Positions 15,971-19,766 of a stretch of 19,766 bases of DNA are shown piece after piece (the stretch's first letter is position 1; each line of letters starts with the position of its first letter). Origin of the DNA: Planococcaceae bacterium UBA3370 (GTDB lineage Bacteria; Bacillota; Bacilli; Bacillales_A; Planococcaceae). The notes under the pieces were generated by a model. The model was given only the letters and a program-made list of their open reading frames with translations. It was not told the origin of the DNA and searched no databases. The translations under genes were made by a program, and so were the position numbers. The DNA is taken from the NCBI GenBank assembly GCA_002360295.1, contig DEQI01000034.1, positions 1 through 19,766 of the forward strand. Direction: 5' to 3'.

Positions 15971-16876
15971 CTACATTTCAAGATGTTTCTTTAACGTTTG
16001 TTGAAGTTCCGTTAATTCGTTTTCATCCGGAATATAATAATAAATACCACCCATTCTTTCTCCAGTGCCGTTGTTCAAATAATGCTGCTCTATGGTACTA
16101 AAGCTACTCGAATAATTTTTTCGAATTTCCATAATATCATCGAAAACAACGTTTATTTCTACATTGTTTTCTAATGTTTGAAATATAGATTTATAATTGA
16201 ACACCGTGTTCAAGGAAAGGCTCTTTTCGATTACACCTTGGATTACTTGTTTTTGGCGATTTTGTCGTCCGAAATCACCTGAAGGGTCTTCGTAGCGCAT
16301 GCGCACATATTTTAATGCGCGCTCACCATCTAACTCGAGCTTACCAACTTGGAAATACTCTCCGTCATATTCAAACTCAAACGTATTGTCGACTGTAATA
16401 CCACCAACAATTTCGATAATGTCTTTAAAACTTTCCATATTTATTTGTGCAACATAGTCAATCGGTATGTCTAGTAGATGTTCGACGGTTTTCATCGACA
16501 TATCCATCCCACCATAAGCATATGCATGATTAATTTTATCTTTAATATTTTTACCGATAATTTCTGTGTACGTATCTCTTGGGATACTGATTATTTTTGT
16601 AGTTTCCAATTTTGGATTAACTGTTAGCACAATCATTGTGTCTGATCTCCCATTATCCCCCTCCCGTTCATCAACCCCTAAAATTAGTATTGAAAACGGT
16701 TCTTTAGCCATAATGTCAACTGCTTCTTCTCTTTTTTCCGATACCTCAACTTGTGTTGGTGTATATATTTCTTGTGCAGTTTTTTTTATATCTGTATACA
16801 CGTTAAATAAAAACGCTACACTTAAAACAATTGCGATAACTCCTATAATTGCAACCCATTTGAATACCTTTTTCAT
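15971..16876 (-). CDS. LytR-CpsA-Psr (LCP) family protein
   Basis: This 301-residue protein has one N-terminal transmembrane anchor (about residues 6-26) and an extracytoplasmic LCP domain. Family motifs are LILGVDEREGD (Asp69, Arg71), GRSDTM (Arg77, Asp79), SIPRDTY (Arg100, Asp101), VGGITV, and RMRYEDPSGDFGRQNRQKQV with its conserved Arg/Asp set (residues 192-207). LCP enzymes transfer undecaprenyl-diphosphate-linked glycopolymers to peptidoglycan, so this one may anchor the polymer made by the locus. The start is ATG with CGGAGG close upstream. It follows the phosphatase gene after 68 bases and probably shares its transcript. Confidence 0.94.
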   Translation of the reverse strand: MKKVFKWVAIIGVIAIVLSVAFLFNVYTDIKKTAQEIYTPTQVEVSEKREEAVDIMAKEPFSILILGVDEREGDNGRSDTMIVLTVNPKLETTKIISIPRDTYTEIIGKNIKDKINHAYAYGGMDMSMKTVEHLLDIPIDYVAQINMESFKDIIEIVGGITVDNTFEFEYDGEYFQVGKLELDGERALKYVRMRYEDPSGDFGRQNRQKQVIQGVIEKSLSLNTVFNYKSIFQTLENNVEINVVFDDIMEIRKNYSSSFSTIEQHYLNNGTGERMGGIYYYIPDENELTELQQTLKKHLEM

Positions 16877-16944
16877 CGTTTTCCTCCGTATATTTCCGAG
16901 TAAGAATAACTATTTTTTACCATTTGAGATGAATTTTAAACGAC

Positions 16945-17709
16945 TTATTTCGGAACCCACCGTTTGCCAGTATTTAATTCGAAAGGTTCTGAGTGAATAA
17001 AAGGCTTGTTTTTGATAATTCTTTCATTATTTTCGAGTAAAATATCGATTGCATCGAATTGCTTTTTCTTTTCTAAAAAGTGGAGGCCCTTTTGAAAAAG
17101 AAAAGGACGCATTGTTATATGATGTACGTCTGATCCATAAGTATGAACTAAATTGGCCTTTACTAAATTCAGTGAAAACTTTTGTATTTTACGCCCAAAA
17201 TAACCTGCTAAACTACTGGCTGTAATTTGTGCTTTTGCCCCCGCATGAATTAACCGTTCTAGGTAAACAGGTCTCTCGATAATGGCTTTATTTCGTTCTG
17301 GATGCGCAATAATTGGGGTTATACCTTCTGAAAGTAATGCATGAATAATAGTCGTTGTATAATGTGGTACTGTGTAAGATGGTAGTTCTAGTAATAGGTA
17401 GTTTGAATTAGCTAACGTGTGGATTTGCTTTGTATTGTAGTGAGTGATCATTTTTTCAGATAAGCGCACTTCATGGCCCGAATATAGCTTTAGAGGAATA
17501 CCCATTTTATCAAGCTCTTGTTGCAATTTTTCTAATTTATTTTTCACAGTTTCATAATTCACATCGTATTGCGGATGACAACTATGTGGAGTAGCTATTA
17601 TTTTCGTAATACCTTCTTTAACAGCTTGCTCCAGCATTTGTATTGATTGTTCTATCGTATTAGGTCCATCATCTACATTCCATATAATATGACTATGCAT
17701 ATCAACCAT
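16945..17709 (-). CDS. PHP-type tyrosine-protein phosphatase (CpsB/YwqE family)
   Basis: This 254-residue protein from ATG (17707-17709) is the same length as B. subtilis YwqE. A GTG six bases further upstream (17715) is too near the GGAGGT site at 17718-17723, whereas the ATG is 9 bases from it. Metal-binding PHP motifs are DMHSHI, NVDDG, ATPHSCH, GHEVR, IAHPERN and GSDVHH. The family is manganese-dependent and removes phosphate from BY-kinases (CpsD/YwqD) that control chain length and export. Neither that kinase nor a Wzz/CpsC activator is encoded in the window. It is the first gene after the rny terminator. I see no convincing -35/-10 pair in the short interval before it. Confidence 0.93.
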   Translation of the reverse strand: MVDMHSHIIWNVDDGPNTIEQSIQMLEQAVKEGITKIIATPHSCHPQYDVNYETVKNKLEKLQQELDKMGIPLKLYSGHEVRLSEKMITHYNTKQIHTLANSNYLLLELPSYTVPHYTTTIIHALLSEGITPIIAHPERNKAIIERPVYLERLIHAGAKAQITASSLAGYFGRKIQKFSLNLVKANLVHTYGSDVHHITMRPFLFQKGLHFLEKKKQFDAIDILLENNERIIKNKPFIHSEPFELNTGKRWVPK

Positions 17710-17717
17710 TGGCACTC

Positions 17718-17723
17718 ACCTCC
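17718..17723 (-). promoter_or_regulatory. Ribosome binding site of the phosphatase gene
   Basis: GGAGGT lies 8-9 bases before ATG at 17709 but only about 3 bases before the alternative GTG at 17715. This decides the start in favour of the ATG. Confidence 0.7.
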
Positions 17724-17805
17724 CAAAAACATGTTCAGAAAAGCTCTAATGATTTTAATATGCTTTGTCGATTAATTTTATGATTGAATAACTTGCATAT
17801 GAATG

Positions 17806-17848
17806 AAAAAAGGTAGCTAATGTTCAATATAGAACAATAGCTACCTTT
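17806..17848 (-). terminator. Intrinsic terminator of rny
   Basis: On the minus strand the stem pairs 17848-17832 with 17825-17809: AAAGGTAGCTA, one A/T-region mismatch, then TGTTC, closed by a 6-base loop. A run of six T (opposite the A run at 17806-17811) follows. It lies 41 bases after the rny stop and before the polysaccharide locus, so the two regions are probably separate transcripts. On the plus strand only a short T run follows, so a bidirectional function is weak. Confidence 0.9.
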
Positions 17849-17888
17849 AATTCGTGCTAACTTTTACTATGATTTAATAAATGCAGTA

Positions 17889-19445
17889 TTATTTCGCATA
17901 TTCAACGGCACGTGTTTCACGAATGACTGTTACTTTTATGTGACCTGGATAATCCAGCTCCTCTTCGATGCGTTTACGAATATCTCGTGCTAAACGGTGA
18001 GAGGCAAGATCATCAATTTTGTCTGGCTGTACAATGATTCTGATTTCACGTCCTGCTTGAATGGCAAAAGATTTTTCAACACCTTCATAGCTTTCGGAAA
18101 TTTCCTCTAGCTTTTCTAAACGGCGTATATAGTTTTCAAGTGTTTCACTTCGTGCTCCTGGACGTGCAGCTGATAACGCATCTGCTGCCGCAACAAGTAC
18201 CGCAATAACCGAAGTCGCTTCTGTATCTCCATGATGAGAGGCAATACTATTAATGACAATCGGATGTTCATTATATTTCGTTGCAAGCTCGACCCCAATT
18301 TCTACGTGGCTTCCTTCTACCTCATGGTCAATTGCTTTCCCAATATCATGTAGTAAGCCGGCACGTTTGGCTAGAGTAACGTCCTCGCCTAGCTCTGCTG
18401 CCAATAATCCAGCAAGATGAGCAACCTCAATGGAGTGCTTCAATACGTTTTGTCCATAGCTTGTACGATATTTCATACGACCTAATATTTTCATTAAATC
18501 TGGATGTAAATTGTGGATACCTACCTCAAAAATAGTTTGCTCCCCTGTTTCACGGATTTGTTCATCCACTTCACGGCGGGATTTTTCAACCATTTCTTCG
18601 ATACGCGCTGGATGAATTCGGCCATCTTGTACGAGCTTTTCCAGTGCAAGTCTTGCTGTTTCACGACGAATCGGATCAAAGCCAGATAGTATGACTGCTT
18701 CCGGGGTATCATCAATAATTAAATCAATACCAGTTAGTGTTTCAAGGGTACGAATGTTACGCCCTTCACGACCAATAATACGGCCTTTCATTTCGTCGTT
18801 CGGTAAATTTACAACTGATACTGTCGTTTCTGCAACATGGTCGGCTGCAAAACGTTGTAGTGCAAGGGATAATATTTCACGTGCTTTTTTATCAGATTCC
18901 TCTTTTGCACGTGTTTCAGATTCCTTCGTCATAACCGCAATATCAGTAGCTAGCTCTTTTTCTACTTCATTTAAAATAATTGCTTTTGCTTCTTCACGTG
19001 TTAAGGCAGAAATTCGTTCTAACTCTGTTTGTTGCGCTTTAACGAGTTCATCCACTTTGCTTTCCATCTGTTCAATATGCTGTTGTCTTTCAGATAGAGC
19101 TTCATCCTTTCGCTCTAAGCCGGCTTCTCTTTTATTTAGAGCATCATCCTTGCGATCAAGATTTTCTTCTCTTTGCAATAAACGGTTCTCTTGTTTCTGA
19201 AGCTCTAAACGACGATCACGAATGTCATTTTCTGCTTCAGTTCGAAATTTGTGAGTTTCATCTTTAGCTTCAAGTAGTGCTTCTTTTTTTAATGCTTCCG
19301 CTTCACGTTTCGCTTCTTCAACGATTGATTGTGCGGTATAAGTAGCACCAGTGATTTTTGAGTCATTCACTTTTTTCATATAGATATAGCTAACAGCGGC
19401 ACCAACGATGAGTGCAAGCAAAGCGGAGATGATCATTCCTTCCAT
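17889..19445 (-). CDS. rny: Ribonuclease Y
   Basis: This 518-residue endoribonuclease initiates mRNA decay in Firmicutes at the membrane and associates with the degradosome-like network. It has an N-terminal transmembrane segment (about residues 3-22), a long charged coiled coil (about 35-195), a KH domain with [10 protein letters not shown] (221-230), and an HD domain with His337 and the metal-binding His366-Asp367 ([12 protein letters not shown]). The sequence is almost collinear with B. subtilis RNase Y (520 residues). The start is ATG at 19445, 8 bases after GGAGG; a TTG at 19460 lies inside the ribosome site itself and is rejected. It is a housekeeping gene and a useful anchor: it borders the accessory polysaccharide locus and ends in its own terminator. 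Confidence 0.98.
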   Translation of the reverse strand: MEGMIISALLALIVGAAVSYIYMKKVNDSKITGATYTAQSIVEEAKREAEALKKEALLEAKDETHKFRTEAENDIRDRRLELQKQENRLLQREENLDRKDDALNKREAGLERKDEALSERQQHIEQMESKVDELVKAQQTELERISALTREEAKAIILNEVEKELATDIAVMTKESETRAKEESDKKAREILSLALQRFAADHVAETTVSVVNLPNDEMKGRIIGREGRNIRTLETLTGIDLIIDDTPEAVILSGFDPIRRETARLALEKLVQDGRIHPARIEEMVEKSRREVDEQIRETGEQTIFEVGIHNLHPDLMKILGRMKYRTSYGQNVLKHSIEVAHLAGLLAAELGEDVTLAKRAGLLHDIGKAIDHEVEGSHVEIGVELATKYNEHPIVINSIASHHGDTEATSVIAVLVAAADALSAARPGARSETLENYIRRLEKLEEISESYEGVEKSFAIQAGREIRIIVQPDKIDDLASHRLARDIRKRIEEELDYPGHIKVTVIRETRAVEYAK

Positions 19446-19452
19446 AAAAAAC

Positions 19453-19458
19453 ACCTCC
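19453..19458 (-). promoter_or_regulatory. Ribosome binding site of rny
   Basis: GGAGGT lies 7-8 bases before ATG at 19445. An in-frame TTG at 19460 overlaps it, so a 523-residue version of the protein would require translating the Shine-Dalgarno; the ATG is the real start. Confidence 0.85.
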
Positions 19459-19486
19459 AATTGCTATAATCATGTCAATTTCAGTT

Positions 19487-19513
19487 GGTCAAATTCATTT
19501 GGAGTTATTGACC
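19487..19513 (-). repeat. Inverted repeat in the rny leader
   Basis: GGTCAA (19487-19492) and TTGACC (19508-19513) form a perfect 6-base dyad around a 15-base loop. It lies between the predicted rny transcription start and the ribosome site, so it would be part of the 5' untranslated RNA. It has no T run and is not a terminator. It could be an operator or an RNA hairpin; function unknown. Confidence 0.4.
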
Positions 19514-19549
19514 TTTTCCATTTCAAAATATAGAAATTATACATGTTTA

Positions 19550-19578
19550 ATTGTATAGTTCTGTTATTGCTCTGTCAA
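19550..19578 (-). promoter_or_regulatory. Sigma-A promoter of rny
   Basis: On the minus strand TTGACA (19573-19578) is followed by a 17-base spacer and TACAAT (19550-19555): a perfect -35 box, ideal spacing and a 5/6 match at -10. The transcript would start near 19543, giving a leader of about 97 bases. A second TATAAT (19536-19541) lies just downstream but lacks a -35 partner. Confidence 0.85.
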
Positions 19579-19622
19579 GGATAGGCGCTATATGCACCAT
19601 GGTCTTCTAAAAGTAATAGCAA
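19575..19622 (-). CDS. Possible 15-codon leader ORF upstream of rny
   Basis: TTG (19620-19622) opens a 15-residue frame beginning MLLLLEDHG and ending at TGA (19575-19577), which overlaps the -35 box of the rny promoter. It is preceded by an extraordinarily purine-rich GGAGGGAGGGGGG (19624-19636) that would act as a strong ribosome site with about 9 bases spacing. It would need a transcript from further upstream, for example from the extended -10 box at 19699-19707. A chance ORF is quite possible. Confidence 0.2.
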   Translation of the reverse strand: MLLLLEDHGAYSAYP

Positions 19623-19623
19623 G

Positions 19624-19636
19624 CCCCCCTCCCTCC
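19624..19636 (-). other. G-rich tract upstream of rny
   Basis: On the minus strand this is GG-A-GGG-A-GGGGGG, in strong contrast with the AT-rich surroundings. It lies inside a wider dyad formed by AATAGC (19615-19620) and GCTATT (19651-19656). It could form a two-layer G-quadruplex, act as a ribosome site for the short ORF, or be part of an upstream gene's hairpin. Confidence 0.35.
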
Positions 19637-19698
19637 TATTGCAAGCTGTTGGCTATTTCAAATTAAGTGATGTAAACAAGCGTTTTGATTTACCTTTT

Positions 19699-19707
19699 AT
19701 TATAACA
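19699..19707 (-). promoter_or_regulatory. Extended -10 promoter candidate
   Basis: TGTTATAAT on the minus strand is a perfect TGnTATAAT extended -10 box, about 250 bases upstream of rny. No good -35 box is present at 17 bases, which extended -10 promoters can tolerate. It could drive a longer rny leader transcript that includes the G-rich tract. Confidence 0.4.
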
Positions 19708-19734
19708 ATGCACTAAAGAATACCTTGATTTCCG

Positions 19735-19766
19735 TTACGGATGACTCGCTTTCCGCAGGCACGGCT
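19735..19766. repeat. Possible start of a dispersed GC-rich repeat (window edge)
   Basis: The last 32 bases (CTCGCTTTCCGCAGGCACGG and flanks) are GC-rich and unlike the rest of the intergenic region. From memory, similar CTTTCCGCAGGCACGG-type sequences recur in intergenic regions of Bacillales genomes as REP-like repeats. Only the first part is visible and the copy number cannot be checked here. Confidence 0.35.

Noticed and set aside
16566..17000. 144-codon plus-strand ORF opposite the LCP gene
   Set aside because: Antisense to a clear LCP domain and running across two minus-strand gene ends; no family features.
17716..17805. Promoter of the phosphatase/LCP genes
   Set aside because: Boxes such as TAAAAT and TCGACA occur, but no -35/-10 pair has acceptable spacing; not strong enough to list.
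18691..19200. 169-codon plus-strand ORF opposite rny
   Set aside because: Its Ser-rich translation is the reverse reading of the RNase Y coiled-coil repeats; RNase Y is unequivocal on the minus strand.
1..19766. CRISPR array, tRNA or rRNA genes
   Set aside because: No regularly spaced direct repeats and no cloverleaf or rRNA-like segments were seen on either strand.

Overview
The window looks like the chromosome of an AT-rich Firmicute of the order Bacillales, most likely Planococcaceae (Lysinibacillus/Solibacillus-like). The evidence is an almost canonical Bacillus-type RNase Y, strong GGAGG ribosome binding sites, a sigma-A type promoter, frequent TTG/GTG starts, and sugar genes that read like B. 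subtilis EpsC, EpsD, EpsG and EpsN. The genus is inferred; the order is well supported. Apart from a transposase fragment at the left edge, every gene lies on the minus strand, so the biological order runs from right to left.

Right end (17.8-19.8 kb): rny (RNase Y) has its own TTGACA-17-TACAAT promoter, a roughly 100-nt leader and a strong intrinsic terminator at 17806-17848. The 306 bases upstream of rny hold a second extended -10 box, a G-rich tract that could be the ribosome binding site of a 15-codon leader ORF, and, at the window edge, what may be the start of a dispersed repeat.

15.97-17.71 kb: a CpsB/YwqE-type PHP tyrosine phosphatase and a LytR-CpsA-Psr (LCP) protein open a polysaccharide locus. 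No tyrosine kinase or Wzz partner is visible. A 413-base non-coding gap follows.

0.6-15.56 kb: one tightly packed block of 13 genes that looks like an operon for a Wzx/Wzy-dependent surface polysaccharide. In transcription order it holds an EpsC/PglF-type NDP-sugar 4,6-dehydratase, an EpsN/PglE-type aminotransferase, a small phosphoglycosyl transferase, a PLP enzyme of the ACC-deaminase/D-cysteine desulfhydrase fold, ATP-grasp ligase A3, an EpsD-like GT4, a GT2, an EpsG-like Wzy polymerase, a GT4, a GT2, a Wzx flippase, and two tandem paralogous ATP-grasp proteins (A2, A1). Adjacent genes mostly overlap or are less than 100 bases apart.

Likely joint action (inference): the dehydratase and aminotransferase make a nucleotide-linked 4-amino-4,6-dideoxy sugar. 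The phosphoglycosyl transferase loads the first sugar on undecaprenyl phosphate, four glycosyltransferases complete the repeat unit, Wzx flips it, Wzy polymerises it and LCP may attach the polymer to the wall. The unusual part is a PLP amino-acid enzyme plus three ATP-grasp ligases, with no PglD/EpsM-type acetyltransferase in the window. This suggests that the sugar carries an amide-linked amino acid or similar acyl group rather than acetate, and is the best candidate here for an undescribed pathway.

Left end (1-0.6 kb): the C-terminal part of an insertion-sequence transposase abuts the distal end of the operon, separated by a (TTTA)n tract that supplies the last codons of ATP-grasp A1.
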